DNA of 64,000 nt. Origin: UBA60 sp964587885. Its GTDB lineage: Archaea; Thermoplasmatota; Poseidoniia; Poseidoniales; Poseidoniaceae. How positions within the stretch are numbered: position 1 is the first letter of the stretch; every line of letters starts with the position of its first letter. Shown one piece after another: positions 1-8,300 of the stretch. The stretch lies in contig CAZPME010000003.1 of assembly GCA_964587885.1 (NCBI GenBank), positions 62,001 to 126,000 on the forward strand, in the 5' to 3' direction. The notes under the pieces are model-generated. The model saw only the letters and a program-made list of their open reading frames with translations. It ran no database searches and had not been told where the DNA came from. The translations under genes and the position numbers were made by a program.

Positions 1-851
1 TGGTTAGAATCACCATTGGAATCTCCCGCACCACCACTATTTTCTGAAGATTCGCTAGACTTTATCTCAACTTCTTGGGTAGAAATTGAAGTTCCACCAC
101 CACCATCGGAAACTACTGCGATTTCAATTGTGCATTTTTTGCTCGGATGACTAGAAGCTGGAGAAAGGGTGATTTCGGTTGTAGTCTCAGGGTTTTTGGA
201 TCCGTCGTGTTCCGAATCGACGACTAAGTTGTCTAAGTTATCAATACCGCTCAAACTCAATTGTGGGCAACCATTGGCGATTAACGTAGGCGATACAACC
301 TTATCGCGCATATTTCCATTATTGGTTAATATGACTTCCATAGTAGTAGTTGAGCCAGCGGTAACGGTGAAGCCGAGGTCAACTAGTTCAACTTGTAAAT
401 CAGCGATACGTGGAATTTCTATTTGCCCTTCAAGTCGTGAGTTCTGAGGGTCAACCGTAACATCGCTACCATCAATTGGGCTAGCACGAGTTGCTATAAC
501 TGCAAAATCACCAAGGGTTCCAGCAAGATGGTCGAGTACAGTAACGTTTTCAACTTCAATTTCAGTAGTAGTATTTGATTGGGCGCCGATGTTGATTGTT
601 TCAGGCATATCGATTGAAGCATTCAACTCAGCTTCAAAATCCAAGTTTATCTCAATCGGAAATGGATCATTATTTTCGGCCCAAAATTCTAGAAGCAATT
701 TACCATTTTCACTTAGTTTCCATGGACCTTCGCCAAATTCTTCTTCCCAACCAATGCTCCAACCTGTATCAGGTCCATCTTGTGCCATTGCTGGAAGTGG
801 AAATATACTTATCAATAGCACGATTGTGAGCAATAGGTTCATGTTTTTCAT
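1..851 (-). CDS. Secreted protein, 3' end outside window
   Basis: I do not recognise the family. The frame opens at ATG 851 and stays open to the left edge, so 283 residues are visible and the C-terminus is missing. Residues 1-23 look like a signal peptide: a short Lys-containing start, the hydrophobic run LLLTIVLLISIFPLP, then AMA before Gln-Asp. The remainder is beta-rich; residues about 149-250 (ADLQVELVDLGFTVTAG, LTNNGN) resemble a CARDB/NEW3-type Ig-like domain. At the edge it enters a Ser/Gly/Asn-rich linker of the kind that precedes a C-terminal membrane anchor. Its start overlaps the stop of the molybdenum hydroxylase FAD subunit as ATGA, so it is probably the last translated gene of that operon. 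Placing an exported protein behind a cytoplasmic redox enzyme is odd. A binding or surface-anchoring role would be a guess. Confidence 0.75.
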   Translation of the reverse strand, partial: MKNMNLLLTIVLLISIFPLPAMAQDGPDTGWSIGWEEEFGEGPWKLSENGKLLLEFWAENNDPFPIEINLDFEAELNASIDMPETINIGAQSNTTTEIEVENVTVLDHLAGTLGDFAVIATRASPIDGSDVTVDPQNSRLEGQIEIPRIADLQVELVDLGFTVTAGSTTTMEVILTNNGNMRDKVVSPTLIANGCPQLSLSGIDNLDNLVVDSEHDGSKNPETTTEITLSPASSHPSKKCTIEIAVVSDGGGGTSISTQEVEIKSSESSENSGGAGDSNGDSN

Positions 852-1843
852 ATGTATTCCCCACTATTCATTTGTCGTAGTGCTCGCTGACACAAAACCT
901 TGGTCATCTTCTTCCGGTAATTAGGGGGGAAAGCGGTATTATTCACAGGCTTAACGGTCATTTGTATCGCTTCAGATAAAGAAATAATGCTTTTCTCCCC
1001 TTCCCAGCCTTGATTCATTACAGAAGCGACTTCGGTTTCATGAAGGCGCGGGATTGATTCAAGGGCAGTGGTTGCGACTCGTAATTCTGCAAGGCTGCCA
1101 TCGGCATTTTTCCGCCACGCTACTGCGACCCCAGCCTCGGGAAAATCCCAAGACTCGCGTAGACTTAATTTTTGATACGAACCATGCCACTGGTCGGCGT
1201 CTTCAGGCAAAGTAACCTTGACCACCATTTCACCCCGTTGCAAGACATTACGAGTGATGCCATCAAGTTGAAAAAACTTGCTTATCGGCATTTGTCTCTC
1301 ACCTTCGGGACCAGCCAAATGGATTGTTGCATTCAGTACCATTAATGTCGGTGCAATATCAGCTTGGTAAGTGGCGACACATAATTCGTTTTGATTTGGA
1401 ATAACTCGGCAATCAGCCGATGTTCCGCAATCACATTTGAGGCACCAGTCTATACTGGAACGCCAATCCTCTCCTTGATTAAACCAAAAACATCGAGTGT
1501 CGAGGCAAATATTACCACCCAAAGTTGCGTTATTGCGAATTAGACTACTGGCTACTTGACCAGCAGCAGAGGCAATCAACGGATGAGTCTCATCCGCTTG
1601 CGAAATTGTAGAAAGGCGTACCATTGCACCGATTTCAGTTGCGCTATTCACCGCCAAATCGGCGACATTGGAAAGCGAGATAACATCGTTTTTGGGATTC
1701 AAATGCCATTTGTAATTAGGCAACAAATCGGTTCCCCCCGCAATCCAATCGCTATCCTTGCCTTGAGAAAAAAGGTCTGCGGAGATTTGCACCGCTTCAG
1801 CAACTGTGGTCGGTGAGTGGAGATTGAATGGTGGACTGCGCAT
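848..1843 (-). CDS. Molybdenum hydroxylase FAD-binding (medium) subunit, 4-hydroxybenzoyl-CoA reductase beta-like
   Basis: This is the FAD subunit of a xanthine-oxidase-family molybdoenzyme, carrying electrons between the 2Fe-2S subunit and the external partner. FAD-domain motifs visible are AGGTDLLPNYKW (residues 35-46) and NATLGGNICLDTRC (105-118). Residues 118-155 form an insertion with Cys118, Cys134, Cys137, Cys139, Cys145 and Cys155. Ordinary xanthine or CO dehydrogenase medium subunits lack it. In 4-hydroxybenzoyl-CoA reductase (HcrB) the equivalent loop binds an extra [4Fe-4S] cluster with very similar Cys spacing. The C-terminal CO-dehydrogenase-flavoprotein-like domain follows (DFPEAGVAVAWRKN). 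At 331 residues it has the usual length. It lies 2 bp after the large subunit and its stop overlaps the next start (ATGA). The subunit assignment is firm. The HcrB-type class rests on the Cys loop and remembered similarity; the substrate is unknown. Confidence 0.9.
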   Translation of the reverse strand: MRSPPFNLHSPTTVAEAVQISADLFSQGKDSDWIAGGTDLLPNYKWHLNPKNDVISLSNVADLAVNSATEIGAMVRLSTISQADETHPLIASAAGQVASSLIRNNATLGGNICLDTRCFWFNQGEDWRSSIDWCLKCDCGTSADCRVIPNQNELCVATYQADIAPTLMVLNATIHLAGPEGERQMPISKFFQLDGITRNVLQRGEMVVKVTLPEDADQWHGSYQKLSLRESWDFPEAGVAVAWRKNADGSLAELRVATTALESIPRLHETEVASVMNQGWEGEKSIISLSEAIQMTVKPVNNTAFPPNYRKKMTKVLCQRALRQMNSGEYI

Positions 1844-1845
1844 TT

Positions 1846-4611
1846 CTATTCCTCTCTATGTCGTCTTTCAATATGCTTCCATGCACTTCCTGCAGGACGA
1901 GGGGATGAGAGGTAATCCTCACTTGGAGTAACCGAAATTACCCAATCATCCACTTGCGATTCTGGAACTTCAGTAGGCTCAAGCCCGAATAAAGCACCAT
2001 TGTGATAGGGTGCACGTTCAGAATTGAGTTTACGCTTGTTGTCGCGTTGTCCATGGGAGTTAGCACGCGCCACCAATTTATCCTGCAATTCGCTATATTG
2101 AAGGCTTGGATTAGGCAATTGCAATGGTCCTGTTAACCCCTCCGACTTTACCTTGCGCTCAATTTTCTTGTACAATCGATCTGGTGTAACCGGTAACTCA
2201 TCAACTCTTATTCCACTGGCGTCATATATCGCATTTACAACCGCTGGAAGGATTGGTAGTAGAGGGCCTTCGCCGGCTTCTTTTGCACCAAATGGACCCT
2301 CTGGATCATTTGATTCTACGATAATAGGGGTAACTTTGGGCATCTCATGTATTGTCGGGATTTTGTATTCTAACAAGTTCGCATTACGCAGATTTCCACT
2401 CCGCCCATAGACCATCTCTTCACTGAGAACTTGCCCCATCCCCATATGACACGAACCGATGATTTGGCCTTCGACTGCAAGCGGGTTGAGCGCCCGACCA
2501 CAATCATGTGCAGCCCAAACTTCAACCACTTTAGTTTGACCAGTTTCAACATCAACCTCAACTTCAGCAACATAGGCCGAAAAAGAATAGGCTGGTGCTA
2601 GACCTGCAGCCGCACCTTTGTGAGTATTGCCCATCGGGGGGGTGCGATATGCACCGGATGAAACCAAGGCACCGATATCTTCCTGTGCCTTGTGTAGTGC
2701 TTCTAGATACGATACTCCTACCGCAGGGTCATTGCGAGCATAGATTCGACGGTCGCCGATAACCAATGAATCACTTGAAGCAGAAGTGATTTCGGCTGCA
2801 GCCTCGATTAATGATGAACGTATTTTCATCGCCGCCGAAATCGCTGCGTTGGCATTCATGAAAGTGACACGACTACTGTATGAGCCAAGGTCAACTGGAG
2901 AAGTATCACTTTCGCGACTTCGAACTCGAATCATCTCAATTGGAAGCCCGAGCACTTCGGCAACACTCTGGGCAACTACAGTATCAGAGCCTTGACCAAT
3001 GTCGGCAGCTCCAGTGTGAACGGTAACTCCACCATCCATGTCTATTTTCAAATGAACAGTCGCATGAGGGAATTTATTCGGGTCCCAATGAATGGGTAAT
3101 CCACTACCTGAAATGAAAAATCCACACCCAATACCGATACCTCTACCCAAAGGCATTTTGCGAAATTTGTCTTCCCAACCACTGGCCTCTCGAACCCTTT
3201 CCAAACACTCTCGCATTCCAATACTTGTGATGCGAAATCCGGTAATCGTAGCCGAATGTGGAGGAAGGAGATTAGCCAAACGAAAGGCAATAGGATCAAC
3301 CTGTAATTGGTCACAAATATCATCGATGCCTGATTCGACTGCACAGCGGCTATTTACCGCACCATGACCGCGCATTGCCCCAGAAGCGGGCTTATTTGTC
3401 CACACTCTGGCACCAGTATAGTGGAAGGCTCCCAATTCATAGGGAGCGGTATGCAATACTCCATTGTAATATGTGGTTACATGTCCGAAACTTGCAAAGG
3501 CCCCGCCATCAATTAGAGCATCGGTCTCAATTCCGCATAACCGACCTTCAACATCCGCGTGTAAGACCATTTCAAGGCGCGAAGGATGACGACCCCGATT
3601 GGTCCAAAATACTTCTTCGCGATCGAATGTAATGCGAACCGGTTTACCAGTTTCACGCGCCATTATTGCGGCACACATTTCGTGAGGGAATGGATCGGAT
3701 TTTCCACCAAATCCACCACCGACGAAAGTCCGAAAAACATTGATTTGATGCATAGGGATCTCAAGCACATCAGCGAGCGAACGATGCACATAATGTGGCA
3801 CTTGTTGAGGTGTATACAGAGTCAAACGACCATTAGGGTCCCAATAACCAACCACTGCATGAGGTTCGGTAAAACCATGATTTACTCCTGCAAATTTCCA
3901 TTTCGCACTAGAAGTGGCCGCTGAATCGCGCATCGAATCAATGCGACCGAATTCCTGGAACACTCGCTTTTGCACATTCGACTCACCGATGTGATACTTA
4001 CCTCGGTCATGGATTGGATTGGCACTATCCTCAATGGCCTTCGTCATATTGTGAACCGGATCCAAGAGTTCATAATCGACTTTGATTAGGCGTAATGCTT
4101 CGAGGGCTGTCGCCTCATCAACCGCCGCTACTGCGGCGACTAAATCGCCGACATGACGCACTTTCTCAACCGCTAATGCGTGCTCATCTTTAGTGACTGG
4201 CAACACTCCGAAGACCTTGTCATGACCTTGCCCCGTTAGTACATATTCAACACCGTCTAACGCTTTGGCAGCAGTAGTATCAATGCTACGAATTTTGGCA
4301 TAGTGATGCGGGGAGCGTAGAATACGGCCAATCAATTCACCAGAAAGGCGGATGTCGTCACCGTATTGGGCTTGTCCGGTTACTTTCCAGCGACCATCAA
4401 CCAAAGGAATGCGGCGACCAATACTACTGCTGGTCAATAATTCATCATGGCGATTTGGTCCTCGTGGTTGAGCGCGGTTTCCACCTTGACTCTCTGGGAT
4501 GTAATCCATGTCACGCAATTCACTGAACTGCCTACTACCCCCACTACCCGGCTTTTTGAACGGAAGTTTACCGGGTTGTTGGCGATACCCTTTCATCTGT
4601 TCATTGCCCAT
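1846..4611 (-). CDS. Molybdenum hydroxylase large (molybdopterin-binding) subunit, 4-hydroxybenzoyl-CoA reductase alpha-like
   Basis: This is the catalytic subunit binding the molybdopterin cytosine dinucleotide cofactor. Family marks in order are RRIPLVDGRWKVTGQAQYG (start of the a/b hammerhead domain, about residue 66), TFVGGGFGGKSDPF, ASGAMRGHGAVNSR, TGAADIGQGSDTVVAQ, DLGSYSSRVTFMN, and near the C-terminus GPFGAKEAGEGP, which carries the catalytic Glu. The CO-dehydrogenase form I loop (AYXCSFR) is absent; the corresponding GAMRGHG is the HcrA-like form. At 921 residues it exceeds the usual roughly 770 because of a low-complexity N-terminal extension (about 65 residues, Gly/Gln/Arg-rich) and a C-terminal extension of about 100 residues containing VISVTPSEDYLSS. 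Transcribed after the 2Fe-2S subunit with a 9-bp gap. The family is certain; whether it reduces an aromatic CoA ester or oxidises another compound cannot be read from sequence. Confidence 0.92.
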   Translation of the reverse strand: MGNEQMKGYRQQPGKLPFKKPGSGGSRQFSELRDMDYIPESQGGNRAQPRGPNRHDELLTSSSIGRRIPLVDGRWKVTGQAQYGDDIRLSGELIGRILRSPHHYAKIRSIDTTAAKALDGVEYVLTGQGHDKVFGVLPVTKDEHALAVEKVRHVGDLVAAVAAVDEATALEALRLIKVDYELLDPVHNMTKAIEDSANPIHDRGKYHIGESNVQKRVFQEFGRIDSMRDSAATSSAKWKFAGVNHGFTEPHAVVGYWDPNGRLTLYTPQQVPHYVHRSLADVLEIPMHQINVFRTFVGGGFGGKSDPFPHEMCAAIMARETGKPVRITFDREEVFWTNRGRHPSRLEMVLHADVEGRLCGIETDALIDGGAFASFGHVTTYYNGVLHTAPYELGAFHYTGARVWTNKPASGAMRGHGAVNSRCAVESGIDDICDQLQVDPIAFRLANLLPPHSATITGFRITSIGMRECLERVREASGWEDKFRKMPLGRGIGIGCGFFISGSGLPIHWDPNKFPHATVHLKIDMDGGVTVHTGAADIGQGSDTVVAQSVAEVLGLPIEMIRVRSRESDTSPVDLGSYSSRVTFMNANAAISAAMKIRSSLIEAAAEITSASSDSLVIGDRRIYARNDPAVGVSYLEALHKAQEDIGALVSSGAYRTPPMGNTHKGAAAGLAPAYSFSAYVAEVEVDVETGQTKVVEVWAAHDCGRALNPLAVEGQIIGSCHMGMGQVLSEEMVYGRSGNLRNANLLEYKIPTIHEMPKVTPIIVESNDPEGPFGAKEAGEGPLLPILPAVVNAIYDASGIRVDELPVTPDRLYKKIERKVKSEGLTGPLQLPNPSLQYSELQDKLVARANSHGQRDNKRKLNSERAPYHNGALFGLEPTEVPESQVDDWVISVTPSEDYLSSPRPAGSAWKHIERRHREE

Positions 4612-4620
4612 TGCTACACC

Positions 4621-5199
4621 TCAGATATTCTCGCCGCCAAACCCGGTATGAGGATCTGCCTGAGCAGTAGTTCCATCCTTGCGAGCATTCTCATCACGAA
4701 GTAATTCTGCGGCAGCTTGCACTGATTCTACTATTTGCTGATATCCAGTACAGCGACATAAATTACCATCTAATGCTGATTTCACTTCTGCATCGGTTGG
4801 GGAATCATTCAAATCGAGTAGAGCAGAACTGGAGAGCAGGAATCCAGGGGTGCAAAAACCACATTGGCTCCCACCGCATTCAGTAAACATTTCTTGAATC
4901 GGATGAAGGTGATGGCCCTCAGCAAGTCCTTCAACAGTAGTTATTTCTTGGCCTGCAACCTGGCCGGCCAAGGTAAGACAAGAAAGGCGTGGAACGCCAT
5001 CGATTAGAACAGTACAGCAGCCGCAAGTCCCCATATCACATCCTCTCTTTACTCCCAATGTACCAACTTGGTCTCGCAAAACATCGAGCAATACTGCACA
5101 TGATTCAATCTCAATTGCTAGAGCCTGACCATTGACCAAAGCCGACCAATTGTTCCTAGGTGCAGAGGGTATCATCGAAACGTGTTCAACTCCAACCAT
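4621..5199 (-). CDS. Molybdenum hydroxylase small [2Fe-2S] subunit
   Basis: This is the iron-sulfur subunit of the same complex, with two [2Fe-2S] clusters. The N-terminal plant-ferredoxin-type domain has CDMGTCGCCTV followed by a downstream Cys in RLSCLTL. The C-terminal helical domain has SQCGFCTPGF and NLCRCTGYQ. These are the canonical eight ligands of CoxS/HcrC/XdhA-type subunits. The 192 residues include about 15 extra at the N-terminus and a polar C-terminal tail of about 25 residues. It is the first gene of the minus-strand operon; a 164-bp divergent intergenic region separates it from the plus-strand membrane protein gene, so the operon promoter should lie there. The gene order small-large-medium differs from the common cox order medium-small-large. 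Confidence 0.93.
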   Translation of the reverse strand: MVGVEHVSMIPSAPRNNWSALVNGQALAIEIESCAVLLDVLRDQVGTLGVKRGCDMGTCGCCTVLIDGVPRLSCLTLAGQVAGQEITTVEGLAEGHHLHPIQEMFTECGGSQCGFCTPGFLLSSSALLDLNDSPTDAEVKSALDGNLCRCTGYQQIVESVQAAAELLRDENARKDGTTAQADPHTGFGGENI

Positions 5200-5241
5200 T
5201 CGCCCTCACCATATCCTTCGTAGAGAATACCCTTCTTCATG

Positions 5242-5277
5242 CTTCGCCCTAGACCCTTCGGGTCTATTGGGGTGAAG
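5242..5277. promoter_or_regulatory. Imperfect inverted repeat with a tight 7-bp hairpin in divergent intergenic region
   Basis: TAGACCC-TTC-GGGTCTA (5250-5266) is a perfect 7-bp stem with a 3-nt loop. It is flanked by CTTCGCCC on the left and GGGGTGAAG on the right, which extend the pairing imperfectly. It lies between the molybdenum hydroxylase operon and the giant membrane protein gene. It shares the 10-mer CTTCGCCCTA with the hairpin leader near 58.55 kb. Function unknown: a protein or RNA regulatory site, or a dispersed repeat. Confidence 0.5.
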
Positions 5278-5363
5278 TGGTGATTTTCAAAGACCCGTTG
5301 AATTATGCCTCACAATATGTATTTCGCTCGTTGCTTTAAGTGCCTAATGCACTAGGGCTTCAC

Positions 5364-8300
5364 ATGAGTCAGCCGCCACCAAGAAAATCTTCTGCACCTC
5401 CTAGAGAGAATACATCAGCAGAAACCATAGTAATTGGTAATAGCAACAATATGCCGATTAGTGGGGCTCAGCGTCTTGGTCAATTGTGGCTTTGGGGGGT
5501 CGCGATTCTCGCGATTTGGAGTGGTTTGTTTACCATCGCATACTCACAAGGAGATTCCAATAATCGCTTTGCATTGCTCGGCCTAGGCGGGATAATATCT
5601 GGCCTAGTATTCTTCGTCAGCGTCGATATGCAAAGGCGCAAGCATGGGGTCATTACCGATCTTCACGATTACATGATGGCGATGAGTTTCTTCTTTACCG
5701 CAGCCGGAATGTTCTGGGGAGTTCGCTATGCAGTTGCTCTGTTCTCAAGTGTTGATTTCACCTACTTCATCCACCCCGATCGTCCTTTCACTGGGATGTC
5801 TTCGGTTGGATGGTACCCTAATGCCAATGCAATCTATGCTCAGGCCGCAGCTGCGGCATTATTAGCAGCATTGCAATGGCTATATCTGAAACCCATGCAA
5901 AATGACGAACGCAACACAACTACAGTGAGTTGGTTTGTGGTCTGTATTACCCCTTTTGCACTTCTATTGGTTGGATTGGGAACTTGGGTCGATTGGTCGG
6001 ATGGCTTTGTCAGTTACGAAATCGGCGTTGCCATGGTAACCCTCAGTTCAATTGCAATGATGTTATCAGTTGAAAGTAATAACAATCTCGTCTTTGCAAT
6101 TACTGCCAATGTCGCTTCATTCATGACACTGATTTACGAAATTGTCCACTCCCCACCCAGCGGTTCTTCAAGTGGGGGGGCATTGTCCCTAATGGCCTTC
6201 ATTATCATCGCCCAAGGACTACTGGCGGCCTCACCAAAACTGGAACGAAAAATGGTCGAAAAAGCCAGCATGGGACTCGTTTTCGCCGCTCTAATTGCGA
6301 TGATTTTTGCTGTTTCAACAGAGATGACTCTGCATCTTGGCCCGTCTAAATTTTCCGCAACCGATTCATATCTCACATTGCCAACGATGATTTGGATCAC
6401 TCTTCTTGTCGCCTATTTACCCGCAGTCCACGATAATCGAATCCCGTGGATGCCGATCGGATTGGCTGGTGCATTGGTTCTCTTACCCGACCCCTCAAAC
6501 ATTATTCCATGGAGCATTTGCTTGGTGATGATTCCATACATGTTATGGAATAAAAAGACCCGGGAATGGGTGGCGAACTGGACCTTTGGATTATTTGCCG
6601 CTTCATTCTTTGTTGTCGGCTGGCTAACATGGATACGTAGTGTCGAAGGAGATGCTGATACGTGGACGGCATTCCCTCAATATTTTGATCTGATTATCGC
6701 CATTGTCATTATCGCAGTAGGTGAATTAGCCTCAAGGAATGCTAAACTCAACCGCAATGTATTCCGCTTTGCACTCTTTTGTGTAGTCGGTTCACCGGCA
6801 ACAATGATTGCTAATGATTCATTGATGCCATGGTTGGTCGCCTTGTACCTTCTCGGCTCGGTTATCATTGAACAGCAAGAGTACGATGAGAATGGTGGTT
6901 TCGCCGCACGTAAAGATATGTCACTCACTATGGCAACCAGTTTGACCTTAACTGTAATCTTGGCTATGTTAGGGCGTCTTTCTTTGAGTGACACCCCTTT
7001 AGCAGCTATTGAAAGTCAATTGATGGGCTTCAATCTCCTATTAGCGATAATTGCTGTGACCTATTTCGTTGTCGGCAGTAGAATGTCTCATGCTGAATTT
7101 GACCTCGGAATAATGCTGAAAATGATATCCAAAAATGCTGCCCAATCTGCTTCATTTGACCCTACCACTGGAACGTGGGTTGTCGATGAAAAAGAATTCG
7201 ACGAAATCGAAGAGGCCTTGGAATCATCTTGGGGTCAAATCGCTCGTTTCAGCCTCTTTGGTCCTCTAATCTTGTTCACAACGGCTATGGTGTCGATACA
7301 AAACTCAGAATTAAGCGACAATCCATTTTTGATGCTTCTTTTTGCTATTCCTGTTGGCGTACTGGTAAGAGAGGTCTTACAAGTCGAAGGAGCAGGAAGT
7401 CGTGAACGGGCTGTCGGCGTATGGTCGATGGTGGCGATTTCATTACCTTTGAGTTTCAAAATGGATGATATCGGATTCTCAACTGCAGCAATATTTTTCG
7501 ACCTGATAATGATTAACGGTCCGTTAATTGTCCACTTTGTATTACTGAAGCGTGGATTAGCAGAAAAGCAAGAGTTGTCGAAAAGTGCTGATGATTGGAC
7601 CTTACTGGGTATGGTCGCACTCGGAATGCTAGATGCAACAGGAGGTTTGGCACTAACAGTGATGTTTGCTATCGTATTGTGGCGTGCTATTTTGCACCGT
7701 AGCAAAGTAGCATTGTATGCCCTGCCATTGATGTGGCTATTTTTCCCATCACGACTTGACAAATCTGATAATATCTTGAATCTAATATTGTCCGAATTAG
7801 GTTCTTTTGGTGACACCTTGCTAGGAACTGAGAGGATACTGGAAATACCCTACGTGCGTTATGCTGGATTGATGTGGCTTATCTATGCTGCATTGGCGCT
7901 CGGTAAATCGGCAGGGGATGTGCAACTGCGAAAGCGTAGCGATGAGGAAATTGAGACATTACCATTCATCTATCCGGGAATCTTCCTGTTTTTGGGCCTT
8001 GATCTACTCCTCGTGCAAGACGCATGGTTGCTGTGTGCCGTCACGACGATATTGCTACTATTCGGTTGGAGTTCTGGCCGTATGGAAGGTTTCTCTTTCG
8101 CACCACCAGCCTACTTCTTTTCATTCCTTATCGGCTTTGATTCTGAGGGTTATTCCGGTTTTGAATTGTTTAGTATTAGTTGCTTTGGCTCTGGTTTAGT
8201 GAGTTTTGCCTTATGGATTGCCGCAAACAAAGGATTGCTCTATCGGTGGGCGAAAGAAACCATAACTGCTGCTGAATTAAATGAAGGAGTAGATACTAAT

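Noticed and set aside
169..924. Plus-strand frames near the left edge
   Set aside because: They are shadows of the minus-strand secreted protein, which has a signal peptide, Ig-like pattern and ATGA coupling.
848..5199. Aerobic CO dehydrogenase (CoxLMS)
   Set aside because: Gene trio fits, but the AYXCSFR active-site loop is missing in the large subunit, the FAD subunit has an extra Cys loop and the gene order differs.
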